A stretch of 64,000 nucleotides of DNA from Mimachlamys varia (taxonomy: Eukaryota; Mollusca; Bivalvia; Pectinida; Pectinidae), in the NCBI GenBank assembly GCA_947623455.1, contig OX392536.1, positions 12,147,282 to 12,211,281 on the forward strand. The letters are read 5' to 3'. Numbering within the stretch: the first letter of the stretch is position 1; each line of letters starts with the position of its first letter. Made by a program: the position numbers and the translations under genes. The notes under the pieces were generated by a model. The model saw nothing but the letters and a program-made list of their open reading frames with translations. It had not been told where the DNA came from and did not search any database. Shown here one piece after another: positions 1 through 12,229 of the stretch.

Positions 1-246
1 TTTGATTGATGATGATGACTCGGTTCTCACTTTGAGGACTTGGTGTTTACTTGTATATGACCAAGATTAACATGGCGGGTATTGTTGTTAAAGCAAAAGA
101 CGTTAACTCATCCATGTCTTCTTCTCTAACTTGTACTGTTGCTAGGGTACCCATGTGGATCTTTCCTTTTTTCGCATTTCGTCCCTAGTTTAATCGATTT
201 TGAGTTCGGATTATGGAATTTGTTGACGCTTCGGTAGTCTCTTTTT
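1..246 (+). mobile_element. 3' tail fragment of a Penelope-like retroelement
   Basis: This non-coding tail matches, with scattered differences, the ends of the copies at 10740-10985, 28430-28615, 31720-31965 and 55975-56225. Shared landmarks are 'gatgatgactcggttctcac', 'acatggcgggt', 'atcgattttgagttcggatt' and 'gttgacgctt'. It has no coding potential here. Assignment to the retroelement rests on the same tail following the reverse-transcriptase C-terminus at 10.7 and 55.9 kb. Confidence 0.75.
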
Positions 247-350
247 TCATATCACATAAGTTTACAGAATATCTCCCAATGAGACAATGAAACCAAGATG
301 CCGACCATAACGCTTGCTCAGTCTCCATCAACCTGCATCTCCCCAATCCC
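247..350 (-). mobile_element. Inverted fragment of the same Penelope-like element
   Basis: Read on the minus strand, this matches the last coding bases of the retroelement, around 'gcaggttgatg' and 'tatggtcg', as at 10605-10690 and 12430-12540. It directly abuts a plus-strand tail of the same family, so two pieces lie in opposite orientation with no spacer. Confidence 0.6.
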
Positions 351-562
351 TGTGTGCGCTAAGTATGGTTTTGTTGGCGCTGCTGTTTTCTCTGTTTTTG
401 TTTGTTTGTAAACTGCCGACATCTATACACAATATTGTAAACCTTGGAACAATAGGTATGGGTTCGCCTGTCCGACCACCTTAAAATTGATTATCCAACC
501 TGAGATTATTATTAATTGATTACGCCATTTAAACACGATAGAAGAGAACCCAATATGCTAGC
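351..562. other. Unassigned short spacer
   Basis: I see no open frame, RNA gene or repeat here. It is unique-looking AT-rich sequence leading into the first minisatellite. Confidence 0.5.
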
Positions 563-2302
563 TTTGGGTACCTCACAGGTGACAATGTCAACATCAGAGT
601 TAGGGGTACCCCACAGGTGACAATGTCAGCATCAGAGTTAGGGGTACCCCACAGGTGACAATGTCAACGTCAGAGTTTGGGGTACCCAACAGGTGACAAT
701 GTCAGCATCAGAGTTTGAGGTACCCACAGGTGACAATATCAACATCAGAGTTAGGGGTACCCCACAGGTGACTATGTCAACATCAGAGTTAGGGGTACCC
801 CACACGTGACAATGTCAACATCAGAGTTTGGGGTACCCCACAGGTGACTATGTCAACATCAGAGTTAGGGGTACCCCACAGTGGACAATGTCAACATCAG
901 AGTTTGGGGTACCCCACAGGTGACAATGTCAACATCAGAGTTTGAGGTACCCCACAGGTGACAATGTCAACATCAGAGTTTGAGGTACCCCACAGGTGAC
1001 AATTTCAACATCAGAGTTTGAGGTACCAAACAGGTGACAATGTCAACATCAGAGTTAGGGGTACCCCACAGGTGACTATGTCAACATCAGAGTTAGGGGT
1101 ACCCCACAGGTGACAATGTCAACATCAGAGTTTGGGGTACCCCACAGGTGATAATGTCAACATCAGAGTTTGAGGTACCCCACAGGTGACAATATCGACG
1201 TCAGAGTTTGGGGTACCCCACGGGGGACAATGTCAACATCAGAGTTTGAGGTACCCCACAGGTGACAATTTCAACATCAGAGTTTGAGGTACCGAACTGG
1301 TGACAATGTCAACATCAGGGTTTGGGGTACCACACATGTGGCAATGTCAACATAAGAGTTTGGGGTACCACACAGGTGACAATGTCAACATCAGAGTTTG
1401 GGGTACCCCACAGGTAACAATGTCAACATCAGAGTCTGGGGTACCCTACAGGTAACAATGTCAACATCAGAGTTTGGGGTACCCCACAGGTAACAATGTC
1501 AACATCAGAGTTTGGGGTACCCCAAACGTGACAATGTCAACATCAGAGTTTGGGGTACCCCACAGGTGACGGTGTCAACATCAAAGTTTGAGGTATCCCA
1601 CAGGTGACAATGTCAACATCAGAGTTTGAGGTACCCCACAGGTGACAATGTCAACATCAGTGTTTGGGGTACCCCACACGTGACAATGTCAACGTCAGAG
1701 TTTGGGGTACCCCACACGTGACAATGTCAACATCAGAGTTTGAGGTACCCCACAGGTGACGATGTCCACATCAGAGTTTGGGGTACCCCACACGTGACAA
1801 TGTCAACATCAGGGTTTAAGGTACCCCACAGGTGACGATGTCAACATCAGAGTTTGAGGTATCCCACATGTGACAATGTCAACATCAGAGTTTGGGGTAC
1901 CCCACAGTGGACAATGTCAACATCAGAGTTTGGGGTACCCCACAGGTGACAATGTCAACATCAGAGTTTGGGGTACCCCACAGGTGACAATGTCAACATC
2001 AGAGTTTGGGGTACCCCACAGTGGACAATGTCAACATCAGAGTTTGGGGTACCCCACAGGTGACAATGTCAACATCAGAGTTTGGGGTACCCCACAGGTG
2101 ACAATGTCAACATCAGAGTTTGGGGTACCCCACAGGTGACAATGTCAACATCAGAGTTTGGGGTACCCCACAGGTGACAATGTCAACATCAGAGTTTGGG
2201 GTACCCCACAGGTGACAATGTCAACATCAGAGTTTGGGGTACCCACAGGTGACAATGTCAACATCAGAGTTTGGCGTACCCCACAGATGATAATGTCACC
2301 AT
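563..2302 (+). repeat. 38-bp minisatellite, about 45 copies
   Basis: The unit carries 'ggtgacaatgtcaacatcag' followed by 'agtttggggtaccccaca'. Period is 38 bp where the copies are clean. Most units contain a GGTACC site. Left copies are more diverged (ttagggg or ttgaggt variants); copies from about 1860 to 2260 are nearly identical, which suggests recent expansion at the right end. Open frames across this block follow from the repeat and are not genes. Confidence 0.95.
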
Positions 2303-2394
2303 ATCGGAATTTGTTTCATCTTCTATTCGACAAGTATTATTTAAACCTGTGTGTTGATCGGCATTGCATTGAACCCATAATTTTTCACATCCGT

Positions 2395-2472
2395 TCAGGG
2401 ATTCGAACCGTGGCCGCCTTGTTGGTGACAAGCAATTGCGCTATCGGTTGCTTCACCGACCACCCTGAAATG
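2395..2472 (-). mobile_element. tRNA-derived SINE-like head
   Basis: On the minus strand there is a B-box-like 'ggttcgaatcc' about 30 bases after an A-box-like 'tagcgcaattg'. The spacing suits an internal RNA polymerase III promoter. I cannot fold a complete cloverleaf, so a SINE head or decayed tRNA is more likely than a working tRNA gene. Confidence 0.45.
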
Positions 2473-2990
2473 TAAATCTCCCACCTGATATTATAAGTTC
2501 TGTATATAGCTACCAAAACGTGTTTGATGATCTCATACACGTGTTTGGTTTACGTTGAATTATACACAGTCTGTTCGTGTTATCTAGGTTAAACACCTTG
2601 TAGCAATGGATCACGAGTGTCCTCCTTACCGCCGACAGTAATGTGGCGTCTTATTCTCAACCCAGTAACGCTCAGCAAAAAACGGCATCGTATTTTAACA
2701 CAGATGCTTAAATAAAAGCTATTTCAAGGAGACAATGATGTCCTAGTGGCACATAAAATCTATTATCCAAACAAGGCATGTCGTTAACTGCAGATATCTG
2801 AGAACTTTGGCAGCAATTAGTAAAAAAACTTCTTTGTTAGGGCTCCGGTACGGGTTTCGTTGCTGGAGCTAAATTGGTGATTGGTGGGCGATACCTGTTT
2901 ATGTATGGGGTTAACGTTGTCACTTAAGGAACACCGATAACACATTTATTTTTCACGTCAGCCTTCTCAAAGAAAAAGCTTGAAAAATAA
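2473..2990. other. Intergenic spacer, nothing recognised
   Basis: AT-rich sequence between two minisatellites. No open frame of note and no clear repeat. Confidence 0.5.
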
Positions 2991-5988
2991 AGACACATGA
3001 CACAATGACCGACCTTAGACACAAGACATAATGACCGACCTAAGACACATGACATAATGACCGACCTTATACACATGACATAATGGACCGACCTTATACA
3101 CATGACATACTGACCGACCTTATACACATGACATAATGACCGACCTTATACATATGACATAATGACCGACCTTATACACATGACATCATGACCGACCTTA
3201 TACACATGACATAATTGACCGACCTTATACACATAACATAATGACCGACCTTATATACATGACATAATGACCGACCTTATATACATGACATACTGACCGA
3301 CCTTATACACATGACATAATGACCGACCATATACACATGACATAATGACCGACCTTATAAAAATGACATATTGACCGACCTTATATACATGACATACTCA
3401 CCGACTTTATACACATGACATACTGACCGACCTTAGACATATGACATAATGACCGACCTTATATACATGACATAATGACCGACCTTATACACATGACATA
3501 ATGGACCGACCTTATATACATGACATAATGACCGACCTTATACACATGACATAATGACCGACCTTATATACATGACATATTGACCGACCTTACACACATG
3601 ATATAATGACCGACCTTATACACATGACATAATGGACCGACCTTATACACATGACATAATGACCGACTTTATAAACATGAAATAATCACCGACCTTATAC
3701 ACAAGACATAATGGACCGACCTTACACACATCGCATAATGGACCGACCTTATACACATGACATAATGGCCCGACCTTATACACATGACATAATGGCCCGA
3801 CCTTATACACATGACATAATGGACCGACCTTATACACATGACATAATGGACCGACCTTATACACATGACATAATGGACCGACCTTATACACATGACATAA
3901 TGGACCGACCTTATACACATGACATAATGGACCGACCTTATACACATGACATAATGGACCGACCTTATACACATGACATAATGGACCGACCTTATACACT
4001 TGACATAATGGACCGACCTTATACACATGATATAATGGACCGACCTTATACACTTGACATAATGGACCGACCTTATACACATGACATAATGGACCGACCT
4101 TATACACTTGACATAATGGACCGACCTTATACACTTGACATAATGGACTGACCTTATACACTTGAAATAATGGACCGACCTTATACACTTGACATAATGG
4201 ACCGACCTTATACACATGACATAATGGACCGACCTTATACACATGACATAATGGACCGACCTTATACACGTGACATACTGACCGACCTTATACACATGAC
4301 ATAATGAACCGACCTTATACACATGACATAATGGACCGACCTTATACACATGACATAATGGACCGACCTGATACACATGATATAATGGACCGACCTTATA
4401 CACTTGACATAATGGACCGACCTTATACACTTGACAAAATGGACCGACCTTATACACATGACATAATGGACCGACCTTATACACATGACATAATGGATCG
4501 ACCTTATACACATGACATAATGGACCGACCTTATACACTTGACATAATGGACCGACCTTATACACTTGACATAATGGACCGACCTTATACACATGACATA
4601 ATGGACCGACCTTATACATATGACATAATGGACCGACCTTATACATATGACATAATGGACCGACCTTATACACAAGACATAATGGACCGACCTTACACAC
4701 ATCGCATAATGGACCGACCTTATACACATGACATAATGGACCGACCTTATACACATGACATAATGGCCCGACCTTATACACATGACAAAGTGGACCGACC
4801 TTATACACATGACATAATGGACCGACCTTATACACATGACATAATGGACCGACCTTATACACATGACATAATGGACCGACCTTATACACATGACATAATG
4901 GACCGACCTTATACACATGACATAATGGACCGACCTTATACACATGACATACTTGACCGACCTTATACACATGACATAATGGACCGACCTTATACACATG
5001 ACATAATGGACCGACCTTATACACATGACATAATGGACCGACCTTATACACTTGACATAATGGACCGACCTTATACACATTACATAATGACCGACCTTAT
5101 ACACTTGATATAATGACCGACCTTATACACATGACATAATGACCGACCTTATATACATGACATAATGGACCGACCTTATACACTTGACAGAATGGACCGA
5201 CCTTATACACATGACATAATGGACCGACCTTATACACATGATATAATGGACCGACCTTATACACTTGACATAATGGACCGACCTTATACACATGACATAA
5301 TGGACCGACCTTATACACTTGACATAATGGACCGACCTTATACACTTGACAAAATGGACTGACCTTATACACTTGACATAATGGACCGACCTTATACACT
5401 TGACATAATGGACCGACCTTATACACATGACATAATGGACCGACCTTATACACATGACATAATGGACCGACCTTATACACGTGACATACTGACCGACCTT
5501 ATACACATGACATAATGAACCGACCTTATACACATGACATAATGGACCGACCTTATACACATGACATAATCGACCGACCTGATACATATGACAAAATGGA
5601 CCGACCTTATACACATGACATAATGGACCGACCTTATACACATGACATAATGGATCGACCTTATACACATGACATAATGGACCGACCTTATACACTTGAC
5701 ATAATGGACCGACCTTATACACTTGACATAATGGACCGACCTTATACACATGACATAATGGACCGACCTTATACATATGACATAATGGACCGACCTTATA
5801 CATATGACATAATAGACCGACCTTATACACTTGACATAATGGACCAACCTTATACACATGACATAATGGACCGACCTTATACATATGACATAATGGACCG
5901 ACCTTATACACATGACATAATGGACCGACCTTATACACATGACATAATGGATCGACCTTAGACATATGACATAATGGACACACCTTAA
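2991..5988 (+). repeat. 26/27-bp minisatellite, more than 110 copies
   Basis: The unit is 'gaccgaccttatacacatga' plus 'cataatg' (26-27 bp). From about 2991 to 3700 most units have one G ('tgaccgacc', 26 bp); from about 3710 most have two ('tggaccgacc', 27 bp). The 27-bp form is nine codons and lacks stops in several frames on both strands, which explains long frames such as repeated MYKVGPLCH. These are not proteins: frames break at every 26-bp unit and have no flanking gene structure. Variant units recur in order (see findings), showing higher-order duplication. Confidence 0.95.
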
Positions 5989-6843
5989 TTTCTATGTCCT
6001 TTCGCAGTGAGCATTTATTTTAAGTCAAACAGAATATTTTCATAAGTTTTTAGACATGAAGTTACCTCCCATGTTTGGTCATGACTTTAGGAATTTAAGT
6101 CGTCCTGTTTGTGAGAGCAGATCGACAGTTTTGTGAATAAAATTACTGAGGTTTATTCTCAAGACATGCTTCATGTATTAAATTACGGACTAAGTTATAT
6201 ATTAAGAAGTAATTGTAAAGAAATAAAGAATACCGAAACATCAACAAAACCGTAATCCGAACTCTAAATCGATTAAACCAGAGGCAAACTATAGACAGAG
6301 GAAATATTTGCATTGAGTGTTTAAAGAAAACTAAGCGTCTTCTGCTTCGTTGACGATACTCGCCATGTAAATCCAGGTCAAATCCAAGTAAATGTCACGA
6401 CCTCAAAGTGAGAACTGAGGCATAAGTCTCAAACACAACATGTAAACACAACTACATGTAATGAGCATTTTCAAAAATTGTTCACTTTGATATCATAAAA
6501 GGATATAAATATGTTTCAATGAGACAAGCTTGACATCAAAAACTTGCTCATAGCCCTCATCAAGTCAATTAATATGAAATCAATAAATAATAATTTTGTG
6601 AAACAGTTCTTAGCTGTATGATGCAGTTTTATTTATTTTTCGGCATATTGTTTCTACTACTAAATTTAAAAGGTGTAGCACATGTGTGTGTTACGTCATC
6701 TTCTTCGATATCACACAATACTGATATTATATAAAGCCGTTCTTCTGCAAAGATGTGTATTGCATTTTTGATAGTGTTAAAGCACATTTAACACTATTAT
6801 ATTGTACATGTATGTATGTTATGTATTTTACGTTTTGAGTTTT
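5989..6843. repeat. Array flank A, copy 1 of an 855-bp duplication
   Basis: Nearly identical to 7669-8524 (offset 1681). Both copies start where the 27-bp array stops, and the match ends at the shared bases 'gagtttt'. The block contains a minus-strand Penelope-like tail (about 6225-6570) and the dispersed 'ggtgtagcacatgtgtgtgt' repeat at about 6600-6720. It holds no gene. Confidence 0.9.
6225..6570 (-). mobile_element. Penelope-like tail fragment inside flank A
   Basis: On the minus strand this matches the element tail, including 'ggtttaatcga' and the stretch around 'gcagaagacgctta'. The same fragment is in the second copy of the block at about 7905-8250, so insertion preceded the duplication. 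Confidence 0.6.
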
Positions 6844-7042
6844 CCTAAATCCAAATATTCCGCCTCGTCAACATCCAGACCAAGCGCTCACCAGTACATG
6901 TACTATCCCCTAAATAACATTTTACTCGATGTTCGTTATTATATATACCAATGTATAGTACCAATGTATAACCTTTATTTATAATCGCCCCATGGCTATT
7001 TCTTGTTGTTGACTTCTAGCCTATCTGCACTGACACTTAAAA
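6844..7042 (+). repeat. Left arm of a 199-bp inverted repeat
   Basis: Begins 'cctaaatccaaatattccgc' and ends 'cactgacacttaaaa'. Its reverse complement lies at 8521-8719 with one or two differences. The arms enclose the second 27-bp array and the second copy of flank A. Confidence 0.9.
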
Positions 7043-7668
7043 ACCTTATACACGTGACATACTGACCGACCTTATACACATGACATAATGAACCGACCTT
7101 ATACACATGACATAATGGGCCGACCTTATACACATGACATAATGGACCGACCTTATACACATGATATAATGGACCGACCTTATACACTTGACATAATGGA
7201 CCGACCTTATACACTTGACATAATGGACCGACCTTATACACATGACATAATGGACCGACCTTATACACATGACATAATGGACCGACCTTATACACTTGAC
7301 ATAATGGACCGACCTGATAAACATGACATAATGGATCGACCTTATACACATGACATAATGGACCGACCTTATACACTTGACATAATGGACCGACCTTATA
7401 CACTTGACATAATGGACCGACCTTATACACATGACATAATGGACCGACCTTATACATATGACATAATGGACCGACCTTATACATATGACATAATGGACCG
7501 ACCTTATACACTTGACATAATGGACCAACCTTATACACATGACATAATGGACCGACCTTATACACATGACATAATGGACCGACCTTATACACATGACATA
7601 ATGGACCGACCTTATACACATGACATAATGGATCGACCTTAGACATATGACATAATGGACACACCTTA
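7043..7668 (+). repeat. Second 27-bp minisatellite array, about 23 copies
   Basis: Same unit as the 3-6 kb array. It shares variant units in the same order with 5470-5988, for example 'cacgtgacatactgacc', then 'aatgaaccgacc', then near the end 'ggaccaacc' and 'gatcgaccttagac'. It is therefore a duplicate of the end of the first array rather than an independent expansion. Confidence 0.93.
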
Positions 7669-8524
7669 ATTTCTATGTCCTTTCGCAGTGAGCATTTATT
7701 TTAAGTCAAACAGAATATTTTCATAAGTTTTTAGACATGAAGTTACCTCCCATGTTTGGTCATGACTTTAGGAATTTAAGTCGTCCTGTTTGTGAGAGCA
7801 GAGCGACAGTTTTGTGAATAAAATTACTGAGGTTTATTCTCAAGACATGCTTCATGTATTAAATTACGGACTAAGTTATATATTAAGAAGTAATTGTAAA
7901 GAAATAAAGAATACCGAAACATCAACAAAACCGTAATCCGAACTCTAAATCGATTAAACCAGAGGCAAACTATAGACAGAGGAAATATTTGCATTGAGTG
8001 TTTAAAGAAAACTAAGCGTCTTCTGCTTCGTTGACGATACTCGCCATGTAAATCCAGGTCAAATCCAAGTAAATGTCACGACCTCAAAGTGAGAACTGAG
8101 GCATAAGTCTCAAACACAACATGTAAACACAACTACATGTAATGAGCATTTTCAAAAATTGTTCACTTTGATATCATAAAAGGATATAAATATGTTTCAA
8201 TGAGACAAGCTTGACATCAAAAACTTGCTCATAGCCCTCATCAAGTCAATGAATATGAAATCAATAAATGATAATTTTGTGAAACAGTTCTTAGCTGTAT
8301 GATGCAGTTTTATTTATTTTTCGGCATACTGTTTCTACTACTAAATTTAAAAGGTGTAGCACATGTGTGTGTTACGTCATCTTCTTCGATATCACACAAT
8401 GCTGATAATATATAAAGCCGTTCTTCTGCAAAGATGTGTATTGCATTTTTGATAGTGTTAAAGCACATTTAACACTATTATATTGTACATGTATGTATGT
8501 TATGTATTTTACGTTTTGAGTTTT
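7669..8524. repeat. Array flank A, copy 2
   Basis: Copy of 5989-6843 with only scattered single-base differences. It ends at the shared 'gagtttt' and is followed by the inverted arm at 8521 rather than the forward arm found after copy 1. Confidence 0.9.
7905..8250 (-). mobile_element. Penelope-like tail fragment inside flank A copy 2
   Basis: Duplicate of the fragment at about 6225-6570, present because the whole block was copied. Confidence 0.6.
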
Positions 8525-8719
8525 AAGTGTCAGTGCAGATAGGCTAGAAGTCAACAACAAGAAATAGCCATGGGGCGATTATAAATAAAGGTTATACATT
8601 GGTACTATACATTGGTATATATAATAACGAACATCGAGTAAAATGTTATTTAGGGGATAGTACATGTACTGGTTAGCGCTTGGTCTGGATGTTGACGAGG
8701 CGGAATATTTGGATTTAGG
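8521..8719 (-). repeat. Right arm of the 199-bp inverted repeat
   Basis: Reverse complement of 6844-7042. It starts at 'ttttaagtgtcagtgcag' and ends at 'ggatttagg'; similarity stops abruptly at both ends. Confidence 0.9.
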
Positions 8720-10049
8720 CCTAGTATTTTCGTGAACGAATGTATACTAGTAACGACATGGTTGGATTAACATTGACAAAATGGCTACAATTCCATGTCA
8801 GTATGCATGCAAATATGTTCGTATCGACAAAATCGTGTGTTATTTTCAAGATCTGTTAAAATTTTGTGCAGATGCACACGACACCGTCACAGTGAAATGT
8901 TTGTTTCGATTCCTAGAGGTGCCTACACATGGATGAAATTCACGTTTCATGAATAAATGGAGGTATCAACATGATATGATAACGTTTTATTCTTAATTTA
9001 TTCAGCTAATACATTCAATCAGTCCTCTTTGCTCTGATGCATACTTGACGTACGCCTATCATGCAGTGGAATGTTTATCGATAGACGATCCCCGTCACGA
9101 CGCCATTTTGTTTTTGGTAGAAACGGGGCGTGTCTTAAGCTCGATGGGTGGAGCTTGATACGATTGATCATGGTTCTAAAGCACATTAGAACATGGTCCA
9201 TATCCAATCAAAACGCGTATTATAAGCGTATAGTGTAAGAATACTTTATAATCAAAGAAATGTGTCATTGACTGCAATACTGGTGACTGATATAGAGTAG
9301 CACTCCTAGTTGGTACGTTTGCCCATGGGCGTTGCGATGCCGTATATTCCCGTTGGTCTCTACGGCGGATATAAGAGCTATTCCCCATTGGTCAACTTTC
9401 AAACTTTAAGCGTAGGTAAACATAATTACACGTATGTATTAAGTAGGTTTCTGTCTGCCCATCCTTAAGCTGAATGTGGCATTAACGTTGTATTTATGCT
9501 AGTTCTGAGCTGGATTTTACAATAAGTACCAAGGGCACTGTTTATTGGTAAAATATCTAACGAGATGTCACAAGATTATTGTTCTATTTATGACAAAGCC
9601 CTAGTTAGAAACAGCATTGTTATCCATATGTTTAGCTCACCTTGACTGCAGTACCAACTGGGCATGTACCATTGGCACAATGTCCGGAGTGCGGTGTCCG
9701 TCAACGATTTCCTTTAAAATACTACTACTACATGTATAGACCAAACCAAAGAGGTAAGGCGCATATTGGCCGGTTTCGACCTAAAGGTGACCGTGTTGAA
9801 AATAAGAAAATAAACACCAAAATGAAAGGTTTTGGAATACAAATGTTAAAATGTATATGTTCTTATTCGCGAAAAAAGAGTTCCGTCATTGCAATGACTA
9901 TTTCATTAAATGACCATAAAGTTGCATTATCGTGCTATTTGCAACTTTTGAGGGGGTTTTTCCAAATTTAAAATCCGTTTTTGACATAGAGCGCATCAGA
10001 GGACCAAGTTTTATAAAGTCCTGTTTTGCTTATGTACCGAACGACTACT
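8720..10049. other. Intergenic region, nothing recognised
   Basis: Short open frames at 9019-9207, 9176-9388 and 9642-9971 have no family resemblance I recognise and no splice context. No tandem repeat was seen. Confidence 0.5.
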
Positions 10050-10985
10050 TAAATATTCCTGGTTGACAGTATCTTTGTTGAGTTCGGAGGAAAGATTTTC
10101 CAACAGACTATTGGCATTCCAATGGTCACTAACTGTGCACCACTTTTGGCTGACTTGTTTTTTCATACGAGGCTAAATTTGTCGAGGGGCTTATCATGAC
10201 GGGTAACAAAAACTTTGCCAAATATTTCTATTTTACGTTCAGGTATATCGACGATGTGTTGTCTATTAACAACAAGAAGTTTGCTTCCCTAGTCGATCGT
10301 ATATATACCCTACTGAACTTGAGATTAAAGACACAACAGACTCTCCTACATCAGCTTCTTACCTCGATCTTTACTTAAACTATGACCAACACTGGCAACT
10401 TACTTCTAAGCTGTATGATAAACGTGACGATTTCGATTTTCCGATCGTGAACTTTCCCTTTCTTGATAGTAACATCCCTGCTTTTCCATCCTATGGTGTT
10501 TATATGTCGCAGTTGATTCGTTATGTTAGGGCTTACTCTGAATATCGCGATTTTCGTGATATATGTCAACTGCTGACGAACAAACTTACGGCACAAGGAT
10601 TCGAGAAATGCAGGTTGATGAAGACTATGGGCAAGTTTTATGGTCGCCATCTTGATCTTATCGATAAATATTCTGTATCTTTGTGTGATATGAAGATAGA
10701 CGTTTTTGAGTTTGCTTGTTAGTGTGCATACTTGTTGTGATGACATTGATGACTCGGTTTTCATTTTGATGATTGATGCTTACTTGGATGTAACTAAGAT
10801 TTAATTGGCGGGTATCGTCGATGAAGTAGAAGACGCTTACTCTTCCGGAACACTTGGTCTTATTCTCTTGTGCTTTTACTAGAGTCTCCATGAACATTTT
10901 TCCTTTGTTCCTATTTTGCCCCTTGTTTAATCGATTTTGAGGTCGGATTATGGTTGACGCTTTGGTATTCTCTGATTTTTTTCTG
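10050..10985 (+). mobile_element. Decayed Penelope-like element: RT 3' half plus tail
   Basis: The copy begins inside the reverse-transcriptase domain ('ttgttgagttcggaggaaag' region, GGKIFQQ) and reads on through a GIPM box, GNKNFAK, the catalytic-type box RYIDDVLSINNKKF, then, after frameshifts, FPFLDSNIPAFPSYGVYMSQ and MKTMGKFYGRHLDLIDKYS to a stop near 10721, followed by the family's non-coding tail. The catalytic Asp pair is intact here, but the 5' half is missing and the frame shifts near 10300-10380, so it cannot encode a full enzyme. The Penelope-like assignment is from protein style (including the YWIPKLHEDPYKQRFI box of the copy at 13.5 kb) and was not searched. Confidence 0.8.
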
Positions 10986-12229
10986 AAAAAGTTGCGCTGG
11001 TATCAGAAAATGGAAAAAACGTTGTTGATGAGACATTAATTTCAATATCAACTAAACTGACTACAAATCAAAAGGAAAGAATCCAAATCGATATAGTCTA
11101 CTTAGATCAGATGGTTGAGCCGCCGTGTTGCAACCAAAAGGTTCCGAGAAGTGTCACTTGTTTTAACAGCTTGTTGTTTTACGGTACATTTTTCTATCAT
11201 GCTTTAGATATTGTTATTTTCATTTTTCAATAATAGTTGTTTTAAGTAAGATATGAAACTTTGAGATACCAAAGTTTCGAATGGAAGGAGTAAATTGCGT
11301 GATTTCGTGAAAAATGTAAACAAATATCCACGTCGACCGAGACTTGCACACGTGCGTATATCGCTCCCCTACATTATGACATTTTAGTATTTACATGTAT
11401 CTGTTCTGTCAGTGAAACATGACATGAATTACACGGATTTTTGCAATATTTTTAATTCTGTCATAGAAAATATAGAATGTGTTTTGGTTAACCTTTCACA
11501 CTACAGCCAACAAATGAACCATGGAAATCTATTTTAATACTGGGAGATTTACAAAAAATCACGTGAGATTTTACCTGTATTTTCAGCTCGGGCAAGCGAG
11601 CGCGTAGCTTAGGTCGGTATAGGCGGAAAGTGACCATGCCTCTTTGTCTTGAGCATCATTGGTCAAAGGTTCCCGATTTTCTCAAACCTCCTAAAGCAGA
11701 CGAGCTTAGACCAATAGGGGACAAAGAGGACAATGTTTTATCTTCTGTTCAAACGAAGAGGGTTAAACTAAAATTGATCTTGCCTCGATATACAAACGTA
11801 CTTGAGACCGAGTACAACTAAGATTTGAGTAAAAACTCAAGATCTCAAGCTCAGCGTCCGTTTTTCGTTATCACCAAGTAAAATCTCATCACTATTTTTC
11901 ACAACCATAGGTAATGTTGGGGCACATGAAATCTTTATTGGACAAATGTACAAGTACGATTTGACCTATTATTGACAATCTGTTTATCATTTTGTTAAAA
12001 ACGTTTAAATAGTAATAATTAAAAGCGCCGTGAAAGAAATATAGCTCTATTTATGATTCAAATATTTCTCAGTACATTATACATGAGACAAGGAAAACTC
12101 AATGAAATGCAATCTTGTATGTAGCAATGTATAACGTTTAGAGAAGTAAAACAAAGTGTGGATTAATTGGTACTCGAATGTATATGCATGTTATGTTCAC
12201 GATTGTATTCAACATTGAACATAAATTAG
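10986..12229. other. Intergenic region, nothing recognised
   Basis: AT-rich. The 63-codon frame at 11630-11821 resembles no family I know and has no splice support. Confidence 0.5.

Noticed and set aside
3643..5983. Long open frames (up to 469 codons) of repeated MYKVGPLCH, MCIRSVHYV and MDRPYTHDI
   Set aside because: They are three readings of the same 27-bp satellite on both strands. They break at 26-bp units, have no unique N- or C-terminus and no splice or promoter context.
541..7668. CRISPR-like appearance of the regular arrays
   Set aside because: The repeats are head-to-tail without unique spacers and the DNA is eukaryotic. These are minisatellites.
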